From: Brachionus koreanus
Taxonomy: Eukaryota; Rotifera; Eurotatoria; Ploima; Brachionidae
Direction of reading: 5' to 3'
Length of the DNA: 64,000 bases
NCBI GenBank assembly: GCA_016987375.1
Contig: PJRA01000401.1
Span: forward strand, 1,038,308 to 1,102,307
A program made the translations under genes and the position numbers. The notes under the pieces are model-generated. The model was given only the letters and a program-made list of their open reading frames with translations, searched no databases and was not told the origin of the DNA. Shown here piece after piece: positions 24,601 to 34,259 of this stretch; position 1 is the first letter of the stretch; each line of letters opens with the position of its first letter.

Positions 24601-27600
24601 CTCTTTTTAATCAATAATCAATTAAAATCTTATTCTAGTCTACTATAGCGGGATTATGTTAGTCTTCCTGCTTTGTCAGTTTAGACTAAACTAAACTTGA
24701 CCGTAGAATATTAACTATTATTATTGATATTTTATTTTTTGTATAAGAAAATACATTCTAAGTAAATAAGATGAAACAACGCATGTTTCACTTATTTACG
24801 GGATTTAGCTTATCTTTTAATATTAAAATAAATTTTTAATATAATTTAAATAATTTTAATCTAACACGATAAACATGCTATGTAAATTTAAGAAATAAAT
24901 AATTTTTAAAAGATATTTTCCCAAACTAACGATAAGGTCGAAATTTTTAAATTTAATACTAAATGCTAGTTTACCAATAATTTTAAAATACATTCAAAAT
25001 ATACTTAACAAAAAATTATTTTTTACTTTTAAATCTTAAAATTGATCTCATCAATAGATTGGCAAAATATTTTTTAAAAATTATTTATTTCTTAAATTTT
25101 CATAGCATTTTAACTGTGTTAGATTAAAACTTTTTAGATCTAATGATAAATCCTTTGAATCGAAATGATATTTTGAATTGATCATCAAGTACAAGATGCA
25201 AAAATAATATTTCAACTTTACTTACATTCTAGTAAAGATACCACTATTTGAATATAATTTTTTTTTAGTTTTAAGTCAACAAATTGACTGTAACGCAAAG
25301 TATTTACGAAGAAAAAACATTGATTTTATTAGTTACCTAAAAAATGTTGGATCTTGAAACTATCTGATGATTTAGCGCCCTGTTTTTAATATTATTAAAT
25401 TAGTTATCTTAACCCTAGCTTAAATTTTATCAAAATCAATTTTTTTTACTTAAGGAAACACTTTCAATCTATAGTATTAATAAATTTTAAGCTCACATGC
25501 TGATTAATAATTTAAAAATTTAATCAAATTAAAAATAATATTTAAAAAAAACTCTTTAAGCAAAAAGTAATTTTAATCAATCATTTGATCACAAAATGAA
25601 TATTTAAGTACTTTTAAAAATTAGAAAAAACATTTCTAGAAGAAAAATTTTATGAAATAACATCGGTTCCGTAAGAATTAAGAAACAATTTTATTTTAGC
25701 TTATTTATAATTATGAAAAAATTTAATTTACAAAAATGATTAATTCAATTTCAAATAAAAGCAATTTTATTAAAATCTATTTTTAAAAATTTTATTTTTA
25801 CTTATTATGAAACAATACTTTATCAGATCTCGAAAAATAACTCATTAAAATATTTATTTTTGAGAATTTTTAATAATTTCCTTTAAAAAAAAAGAAATAA
25901 ATATTTAATTAAAGGTTACATAGAACCCTATTGTTAAGTCACTGTATTCGTTTTTAGAACAATTTTTTATTTTTAAAAATTTATATCAAAAAATAACATT
26001 AAAAGAATGAGACAAATGGAAATTAACCCTTTTTATATGATCAGACTATTTTGATTTTAACTTCTCTTTAATTCTAAAATTTTAGAAATATTTTAGAGAT
26101 AAAAATTTCTAAATTATTTTTTCTCTAAATAATCTGTAAAATGCTCTTTTTAATGTTTAAAAAAAAATCATGACTTACATCTAAACTATCTTAATAGTTT
26201 AAAGTTGCATTTTTTAGAGATACTGAACAATCTTCATAAACATGATAAGTGCTTAGTTAAAAGCAAATATTTATTTTTTTTATTAAAGTCAAGATCAAAT
26301 TAAAGCTGGATGTGGCGAGTATTTTAACTTTAAAATCCCTGAATAGTACAATAGATGACCCAAGGCACTTTAGAACGCAATAATATTTTGAAAACTAGTA
26401 TAATTTTTGACCTAAGAAAAAATCAATTTTAAAGAAAATGTCTCTAAGGGCCACTTAAAATAGATTTTTGAACTCAAAAATTCAAAATCTCTTTGGTAAT
26501 TTAAATATTTAGGAATATTTGATAATTTTCGAAAAAAAATAATTAAAAAAAAAACTAATAAAACTCAAAAACTAGATTTTATTCAAATAATTTTATTCTT
26601 AATTATTTCTCTAATTTTTTTAAACTAAATTTATTGACATTTTCAGCAACAAGATTAAATTGACTTTAAATTTTTACAAAATTTAACTTTATTTTATATT
26701 TAATTTAATATTTTTTATTATTTAATTTAATAAATAATTTTAATTTTTCCTTTTTTTGTGATAAAATACCTTAAGATCCGTTTGCTTTTTTTTTTACAAT
26801 GGTAAAAATACTTTTTACGCATTCAATTATTTTCTGATTGATTTTTTTTAATCTTCTATTCACATTTATAAAATCAAAAAAATAACTATTTTTTAGTAAT
26901 TTAGCTGACATATAAACGAATATAAAGCAATGAGTTCAAATAGAGTAAAATTATAAATTTCTGTTCTAAAATTCTCTTCACTGTATATTATTTAAATACA
27001 ATTATCGGAAACTAAAGGGAAAAAAATTTTATCCAAAATTTTTTCTGATTAAACATCAAAGTCACACATTGACTCGTGATATACTAGAAAAAGAAAAAAA
27101 ATCAATTAAACATATTTAATTAATTTAATTATCTTATTTTTTTTTACTAAATTTCTCTTATTAAACCATTCAGTCTCTTTAGTTTTATTTTAGTTTTTTT
27201 TTTAATTAATCAAATCTCTTTTTCGTGCAATTTTAATAATTTTTTTCATTAATTCCAGGATTTTTTATTACATAAGGAAATCTCAAAATGGCATTGAATT
27301 GAATGTGAAGTGAAACCATACTAATCAAATATTATTTTTATTTTGTTTAAATAAGTGAAAAACTGAGCTGAAAAAGCTTTAAGAACCGAAAATTGTTCTT
27401 AATAAGCAATTTTAAAATTATTAAAATTATAAAAAAAAATTTTTCAATATTTTTTCTAAGGCTTGAAATAATAATCTAAATATACTATCAATCTAAACAT
27501 ATTTTATTATTTTATTTGAAATTTAAAAAAAAATATATAAAAAATGAATGATAGATTTAAATGTAGTGAGAATTAAAAAATAATACTTTTTTTTTAAACC

Positions 27601-27902
27601 AAAGTGCAATACTACTAACCAATTTTATTTAAAATCTATTTAATATGACAGACTTGATATAAATGAGAAATTTGATGCTTTTTTGATGGCTAAATGGTTG
27701 CTAATAAGGTCCAAAATACGCATGATCAATTTTGGAAAATAGATTTCTGCTTCAGAGCTTAATTTATTTAAATAAATCTCACAATCATATGATATAATTA
27801 GCTTTTGTGAAATTAACATCTCCTATATAAGAAAGTTTGTTCTTAAGAAAATAATCAAAGTTTAAAATTCATTAAATTTTTTACTTAGTGTTTTAAATAA
27901 AA
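21605..27902. other. 6.3-kb AT-rich intergenic region
   Basis: Very A+T-rich with stops in all frames. The only recognisable item is the retrotransposon 3'-end fragment at 24639-24727. Possible polyadenylation signals for the CEP350 gene lie downstream at about 21974 and 22117. The upstream exon(s) of the repeat protein at 27.9 kb could be here, but I found no phase-matched candidate. A 60-codon open frame at 23181 has no protein-like character. Confidence 0.6.
24639..24727 (+). mobile_element. Non-LTR retrotransposon 3' end (truncated copy)
   Basis: About 88 bp beginning TCTACTATAGCGGGATTATG, then a short palindrome AGTTTAGACTAAACTAAACT, then GACCGTAGAATATTAACT and an (ATT)n tail. It is almost identical to 46745-46832, where it follows a reverse-transcriptase relic in the same orientation. 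The minus-strand relic ending at about 37497 has an analogous palindrome and a trinucleotide tail. A hairpin plus microsatellite tail is the typical 3' end recognised by CR1/L2-type reverse transcriptases, so this is a severely 5'-truncated insertion. Confidence 0.65.
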
Positions 27903-28547
27903 ATGCGCTTTTTTTCATCAGGATCTTCATCGAATGGCACGTCAAATTTAGGAAGTCTTGGTTCGAATCAGCAAATTTTGTTGAATCAGTCTCAAGGCCT
28001 CGGCGGTCAAGTTCGATCACTAGGTTTGTCCTCATCAGCGCCATATTCACAACTAGCAGCACAAGGTTTGTCTAATGGCATCAGTGCCCAGCAACTTTTG
28101 GGCCAACAGATGCCTCAGTTTCCAAGCAATCAGCAGTTTATCACAAACGGAATTGGCGGTTTAAATGGTTTCAACTCGAATCAACTTGGCCAACTGGGAG
28201 GACAAGCAGCCATTTCGAATCAAATTCAAAATCAGCTTTTGAGCCAGCTTCAAAATCAGACTGCAGGTGGTCAGCTTGGACTGGGCCTACAAGGACTGTC
28301 GGGTCTAAATCAAAATCAACTTGGCCAACAACAAATTAATCTGAGTCAGCTCAATCAAGGTGTTAACCAGAACCAGTTGTCACAGCTACAAGGTCTCAAT
28401 GGCATTTCGTTGAACCAACTTGCTGGTCTCAATGGTCAACTTGCAGGAGTCAATTTGGCACAGCTAACTGGTCTTAACTCTAATCAATTGGGACAATTGG
28501 GTCAGCATAGTTTGCCTCAAAATTCTAATCAAAGAGTCTTTTTTTAA
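27903..28547 (+). CDS. Gln/Asn/Leu/Gly repeat protein, 3' exon
   Basis: Open frame of 214 codons with an ATG at 27903, ending TAA; AATAAA follows at 28593. The protein is a loose repeat of L-x-x-N-Q-L-x-Q-L and L-N-G-Q-L/G-L-N-G type units, with Gln, Asn, Gly and Leu dominating, very few charged residues and no cysteines. A good acceptor (TTTTTTTCATCAG at 27921) sits just after the ATG, so the frame may be the last exon of a longer gene entered in phase 1, with the signal peptide on an unseen upstream exon. G+C is well above the flanks. Such composition occurs in prion-like, structural or secreted adhesive proteins. I do not recognise the gene. Confidence 0.65.
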   Translation: MRFFSSGSSSNGTSNLGSLGSNQQILLNQSQGLGGQVRSLGLSSSAPYSQLAAQGLSNGISAQQLLGQQMPQFPSNQQFITNGIGGLNGFNSNQLGQLGGQAAISNQIQNQLLSQLQNQTAGGQLGLGLQGLSGLNQNQLGQQQINLSQLNQGVNQNQLSQLQGLNGISLNQLAGLNGQLAGVNLAQLTGLNSNQLGQLGQHSLPQNSNQRVFF

Positions 28548-29801
28548 AATTTATTTTTGTTTTCTGAGTATGTAATTTTGTTTCTAAAACAAAATAAAAA
28601 TAATTTTAAAAATTTTTCGCTTGATTTAATTTATCAATATTTATTGATAAATTTTTTTCTATATTTTAAATGCTTCAGGACAACAAAAAAAATGCTTTCA
28701 ATAAGAAAAAATAATTGTGTATAAATTGCTTTATTTGATCAATAGAGCAATCATTGAATTGAACAATTTTTATTCATTTAAAAAATAAAATTTAATTTAA
28801 TGTTAATCTAAATTATGTTTAAGGTATACTTTTTATTAAAGAGAAAAAAATCACTAAATACAAAATTTGGATACATTTATTTTTTTGGCCTAAAAAAGAA
28901 TGTTGGAATGTTTCACTGAAATAGAAAAATACTTAGGGTGAGTTTGCGTCTTTTTTTAACTTTTTTTTAATTTATTAAATAAAAATATAATCTTTAGCCA
29001 TCTATCAGTTATGAGTTCGATTCCCCTCTTATATCATTCAGGGCTTTTGTAGCCAAAAAATTCACATCACTCTTCTTCAACTTGGTCTTGTTTGGTTAAA
29101 TACCTTGAGTGGATAAGTTACTGCTGTTGCTGATGGACTTTTTTTTTCAATAATTACGTAACACAGTAGCAAAATTTCTATATTTTCATTAAAAGGTTTT
29201 TTTTAGAAGAGTCAGACACATTTAATTCTATTTTTTTAATGATAATGTGACTCGAATTTTAGAATTACAAACTTGCTTAATCCAAAATAACCTGTTAAAA
29301 AAAGAAAATTTTTTTAAATAGCCCCATCTAAACTGTATAGATAAAAATATTTTTAATAAGCTAATTTGTTTTCTTTTAGGAATCCTTGTTAATTCCTTAT
29401 TGATTCCATTTTTTTAAACCAATTTTTCTACTTTTCTTTTACTTTTAGCTTTATCTCTAATATAACATCTGACATAATCTACTAATTATTTTACCAGTAT
29501 AAATTTTAGAGATCACGTATACTAAATCGAAGAGTTAGTAGTTAAAATCTATTAATAAAATCTATTTATTTAACTTAATAATTGAATTAGATTGCTCAGA
29601 AATCTAAGTAAGAAAGTCCATCAATTTTAATGATTTTGGTCTAAAGCATTTTTGTTTGAAAAATAAAAGCTTGTAAACGAATTGGTTTTATGACCGACAC
29701 AATGATAAGATATTTAAAAAATAGATGCACTTATATAATGACAATTTTTATAAAAAAATTTTAAATTTGAATTCAGATTTAATTTCATTTTATTTTTTAA
29801 G

Positions 29802-29878
29802 ATTAATTTTAATTCAAAGATTCGAGTGTTAAGTTGATTCGAGTGACTTAACACTCGAATCTTTGAATTAAAATTAAT
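29802..29878. repeat. Perfect 33-bp hairpin with 11-nt loop
   Basis: The left arm (29802-29834) contains TTCAAAGATTCGAGTGTTAA. The right arm (29846-29878) is its exact reverse complement over all 33 positions, with loop TGATTCGAGTG. Part of the loop repeats arm sequence (ATTCGAGTG), which suggests a recent inverted duplication or templated repair. A foldback RNA such as a miRNA or siRNA precursor is possible but nothing shows transcription. Confidence 0.85.
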
Positions 29879-30899
29879 TTGCGCGCAAATTCAAAGTAAT
29901 TTAGTGATACTTTACATTAAAATTATTTAAATTCAGCTATTTTTTAATCAAAAAATTATTTAGAGATCATTAAATAAATTATTTTTTAGATAAAAGTAAT
30001 CATTTTTTGAGTAATGATCATTTTATCCTAATATTTTCAATAAACTAAATAAATAATTTTTTCTATTATTATTTAAAGTAAAAATTAAAAAATTTAAATT
30101 GAATATTCTAATTTAAACACTATTTTATAAATATAAACATTTGCTTTATAAAATTAAAACTTGAAGTAAAAATAATAATTAATTCAAATTTTCAAATTAG
30201 ATTACTTAATTTAATGAAAACAAATATTAGAATTAAACAAAATTTAAAAAAATTAAGGCCTAAACTAGTTTAATAAGATACCTACTTAAATTAAGCAAGA
30301 TTTATTTTGAAAATATTAAGGCATTTATTCAACTTAAATTTTTTGATTTAAATAATTTAAAGAATATTTCCCTTTTTTTTTTAGATTTAAGATTTTATTT
30401 CTAAATCGGCTTTTTTAATTTTTTGTCAATTTTTTTAATTAAAGAAATTTAAATTTCATCTTTAAAATTTCACTAGCAAGACATTAATTTAAGCATAAAT
30501 GGTTTTTATCAGCATTTGCTTAAAACAAGTTTGAACTAAATATTTAAAAAAAAACATGATTAGAAATAAACCTATTATTATTACATTGACCATGTGATGT
30601 TCAAAATTATTAAATATTTAAGTTAAATTATGTTTTAGAATCATATTTGTATTTTGTATTTTTTGAACAGATATCTTTCTATTTCCCATACCAAGCATAT
30701 TCTTTTTAATGCCTTCATTTATATTTGTATGCTTCATTTGACATTAAAAAATCAAGATACCTCTTAATAGTCTATTTGAGATTAAACTGTTTGTAATTGG
30801 AGCTTTATAATCAATTTAGTCTCTATTTGCACCAATTTACATAGCAGAAGTGTTTAAAAGTCACAAGTTTTCATGACTTCTGCTTCTTAGATTTAATGG

Positions 30900-31420
30900 T
30901 GATGGTTCATTTGCAAGTCTGTTTTCTTTTGTTTTATTTTTGTATGTCATTTTAGCAAGTTATGCAGATATAAAGCGCCTATGTTTTGAACAAGAAAACC
31001 CATCACATCTAGAACATCTATTTCGTGTTTTTCTATCATTCTCTTTTGGGCATATTTCACGTTTTTTGCTGTTTTGGCTAGTAAACGTCTCATTTTCATT
31101 ATCAATTTAGACATTTTAAATCAAAATTCAATAAAAATGAGGTAAAAAATCAGATTTATGATTTTTTAAAAATAAAACTTTACAAATATGTTTCAAAAGT
31201 AATTTAGATTGTAAGAAATTTGATGAACCTTATTTTTAGTGCAAAAATTGTCTAATATTTTATCAAAAACCCTAAAAAATACGGCTTTTTTTATTTTTAA
31301 AAAGTAGCGAGCATAATTCAAAATCCTTTTAGTTGTAATTTTCACTTATTATGAGAAACAAAATTATGTAAAAAAACTCTGGGATCCATTTGGACCCCAA
31401 CATGACCGTTCTAGGGTTAA
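30900..31420 (-). mobile_element. piggyBac-like transposon relic
   Basis: On the minus strand the element starts at TTAA (31417-31420) with CCCTAGAACGGTCATG and GGGGTCC, a typical piggyBac-type terminus. After about 290 AT-rich bases comes a frame with C-P-K-E-N-D-R-K-T-R-N-R-C-S-R-C-D-G-F-S-C-S-K-H, the cysteine-rich C-terminal zinc-binding domain of piggyBac transposases. Everything between the terminus and this domain (the DDD catalytic part) is missing, and stops flank the domain, so it is a dead internally deleted copy. The far end was not located. Confidence 0.65.
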
Positions 31421-31643
31421 AAAGCCTATTGATTTGGTTACTGGGTTTGAGGTCATCTGAGTTTATGGTTCAATCAGTTATATATTTTTTAGTAGATTTT
31501 TTTAATTTCTAAATTAATTAGATTTAATAAAAAAAATTTAGACTAGATTTTAATTTAAATATTCAAAAACAGAAAAACAAGAAACTTATTCAATTTTTAA
31601 TTTATAGTAATTAAAAAAGAAAAAGTTGTTGAGATTTATTTAG

Positions 31644-31870
31644 TCATTGTGAATTTTGGAACAAAGAACGAAAACAAAATTTAAAATTCAAATAACTCTT
31701 TTCTTAATAGTTCTGCGAGATGAATCGGCTGATTCATTATTCGAACTCAATCTTTGCAAAAACAAATATAATTTTTAATGCATCAAGTACTTAATATGCT
31801 TACAGAATTTTTCCATTTGTTCTAGTGATACAAACTATCAGCTGATTCATATTTTTTAGAATGATTTTTA
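31644..31870. mobile_element. Partial family C (hAT-like) foldback element
   Basis: The segment starting TCATTGTGAATTTTGGAAC and continuing AAAATTTAAAATTC matches the left end of the 4790-5100 element. It also carries the internal GTGATACAAAC block. The right terminus was not found; a family B element begins soon after and may have disrupted it. Confidence 0.5.
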
Positions 31871-31887
31871 GATACTTAGAAAAAAAT

Positions 31888-32002
31888 TTATTTAATCTGA
31901 TTTAAGATATGATTGAAAGAAAATTATAAAAAATGATTAAATTTTTGAATAAAAAACAAATAAAAGAAGTAACAAAAGACTCATCCGGTTTTTGAGTGTT
32001 AA
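31888..32002. mobile_element. Partial family B (TTAA) foldback element
   Basis: Right half of the family: GATTTAAGATATGATTGAAA, then AAGTAACAAAAG, then CATCCGGTTTTTGAGTGTTA and TTAA at 31999-32002. It matches the right half of the copy at 52476-52706. The left half is missing. Confidence 0.6.
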
Positions 32003-32860
32003 ATAAAAAAAAATTACATAAATTTTTCTAATTATTTTAGCTTATTATCTTTTTAAATCAAGCGGCGTAGAAGTTTTATGTTGAAATTAAGTTTGTCTTG
32101 TTTGAATAAAAATCTTCATTTGTTATTTTTTTGGAATAACTTTTGAGATAACAGTTAGAATTAAGTAATTTATATTTCGTTTTAATTGTTTTAAAATATT
32201 CTTTTAGAAAGAAGAAAAATTTAAAAATCACAACTAGATAGGACATGGAGTCTTTTTACCATGGGTCAAAAAAGGTCAAGCTTATTTGAAGGAAAAAATT
32301 AAAATAAAAAAATATAACTATTATTTTATTGAATAAAGATTCTAAACTATCAATTTTTTTTTAATTTTAAAGACCAAAGTATCCACTTGTTGACCAAAAA
32401 TTATTTTCAAAAAAAACTGAAAACATAAGAGTTACAAAATTTTACGATGATGTCATCTAAGTTGCTTGATATCAAGAAAGAAAAAAATCTTTTTTCAAAA
32501 AATTAATTTTTTAACAGAGATAGCCTCTTTTTACTTGATGAAAAAAGAAATAGTTTAATAATTAAAAATTTATCACTTTATTTGCTTAATAATTTTAACA
32601 ACTTAAAAGGAGTAATAATAATATTCTAAAAGAATAATATTTCAATTAATTAGTTGTGGATGATTGATTTTCTCGTGATGTCTGATAAACTAACACGAAA
32701 TTGTGATAAATCATTTTTTTCAAACTATATAATATGCTTAAAAATTACAAATATCCGACTCCAATGTGTAATTTCCAACTTCTTTTTTTTTCTGTGTAAT
32801 CAGTTATTTAATCATATAATATTTTCATTTTAATTTTAATTTTTATGTTTTAATCTGAAG

Positions 32861-33072
32861 TAGTTGTAAATACGGTATGTGACGGACTAAGGACCTCCAT
32901 AAATTTTGCTGGAGAGTTTGATGGCCGAATACAAAAATACAATTTTAAAAAAAAAGTCAAATATGAAAATTTGATGGATAAAAGAATTGAGTATAAGAAA
33001 AAACAATAAAATTTAATTTAAAAAAATTTTAGCAGTGTACTAGTCCCACTGAAAGTACCCAGAACTAATCTG
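32861..33072. mobile_element. Degenerate family A foldback element
   Basis: Left part includes ATACGGTATGTGACGG and GAGTTTGATGGCCG. The right part, TAGTCCCACTGAAAGTACCC then AGAACTAATCTG, matches the family A right end. The interior AT-rich block (ATTTGATGGATAAAAGAAT) also resembles the copy at 13.9 kb. It directly abuts the truncated tRNA-Lys. Confidence 0.5.
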
Positions 33073-33079
33073 AAGAAGT

Positions 33080-33142
33080 ATCAATCGGTAGAACGTGAGA
33101 CTTTTAATCTCAAGGCCAAGAGTTCGAGCCCCTTATCGGGCG
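33080..33142 (+). pseudogene. 5'-truncated tRNA-Lys(UUU) pseudogene
   Basis: From TCAATCGGTAG to the discriminator G it matches the two intact tRNA-Lys genes in the window, including the TTT anticodon loop and the 3' acceptor strand ATCGGGC. The first 17 or so bases (acceptor 5' strand and most of the D-stem) are absent, and the T-stem has a G-to-A change (AAGAG against CCCTT). It begins exactly where the foldback element at 32861-33072 ends, so the element probably inserted into or replaced the 5' part. It cannot fold as a tRNA. Confidence 0.8.
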
Positions 33143-34109
33143 AATTTTTTCTATCAAAAATGTTGCCTGAAGGTCTTAATAAAATCTATTTAATTATTCA
33201 TATTCAAATTTTTAATTTTTAAAATCAATTTAGCCAAAAAATAAACTCAAAAATTTGAATTGACTTGTGTATTATAGAGAAAATAAGTTTATTAAAAGAT
33301 AATTAGGATTTAGTTCCGTCTAGTTTGAGGCATCATACCTGTGGCTATAGGATTTTAGAAAAGGCCCAAGTAAATTGTTCTCATTGCCCCAAGACTTAAG
33401 ATATTTTTCCAAGAAATTAAATTTTTGATCGAATTCAAATCAAAACCTAGTTTTATGATAACTTAATTAATTTTTCAACTAAAATAAAAAAAGAGTATAA
33501 ATTAAGTATCTAGAGAAATTTGAGTGGGTTTAATCGTATAGCTCATTTTTTCTCCAAAACATATCTTATCTGTGAGATGACAAAATTTGACTAACAATCA
33601 AACGCCTAGCGCAAGGTAAAGCATTTTGGTATCTATTTGATTAAGTCAAAATTCATAAAATATTTAGATTAGGCTAATAACAATATGAAAATTAAACGAT
33701 AATTTTAAATATAAATATTTATTTGGTAATAAAAATTTATAAAATAAAAAAGAAAAAATTTAATTATTCATTTGATTAGAGCACGAAAAAACAGATAGAT
33801 ATTTACTTTGGGCTTGAATATTTGAAATAAGATCCTACACAAATCCTTTAAAAGTCATCCAAAAATTTAAATTTGATTTGGCTTGGATCAAATAAACCCA
33901 CAGGGTCTAATGTGTCCAATGCTGAAAAATATTTTTCAAATTAATTTCTACTCAAATTTATATTGTTTAATCTTCTTTATCTCTTAAGTAACTCGAGGCA
34001 TTTTTTTTTTGCTTAATTCACGTTATCCAAGGGCCATTTTCTTAACAAAAATAATAAAAAGTCAAAGATTTTCTATTTTATTTTTATTTGTTTTATTCAG
34101 ATAGATAGA

Positions 34110-34259
34110 ATGATTAATTGTTTTAAAAATCGCTCAAAATCGGCCAAAAAAATAATCAAAGAGGATGAATCGGTCAATTTGCCTTTGATTGTAAGTGAAA
34201 TATCTGTTCACAGTGAGAACGAAAACAATTTCAAAAGTGAAATAAAAGCTTTAATTAAA
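34110..34259 (+). CDS. TRPA-like exon 1
   Basis: ATG at 34110 preceded by a possible acceptor (TTGTTTTATTCAG), so a 5' UTR intron is likely. It encodes 50 mostly charged residues (M-I-N-C-F-K-N-R-S-K) and ends in phase 0 before GTAGGT. There is no signal peptide, as expected for a TRPA channel with a cytoplasmic N-terminus. It is placed by phase and by lack of a better start for the downstream ankyrin exons. Confidence 0.6.

Larger units (their letters stand above)
28548..34109. other. 5.6-kb intergenic region with transposon remains
   Basis: AT-rich. Contains a possible SINE-like segment (about 28995-29150), a perfect 33-bp hairpin (29802-29878), a piggyBac relic (30900-31420), partial family C and B foldback elements (31644-31870 and 31888-32002), a degenerate family A element (32861-33072) and a truncated tRNA-Lys (33080-33142). 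No protein gene is seen. Confidence 0.65.
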
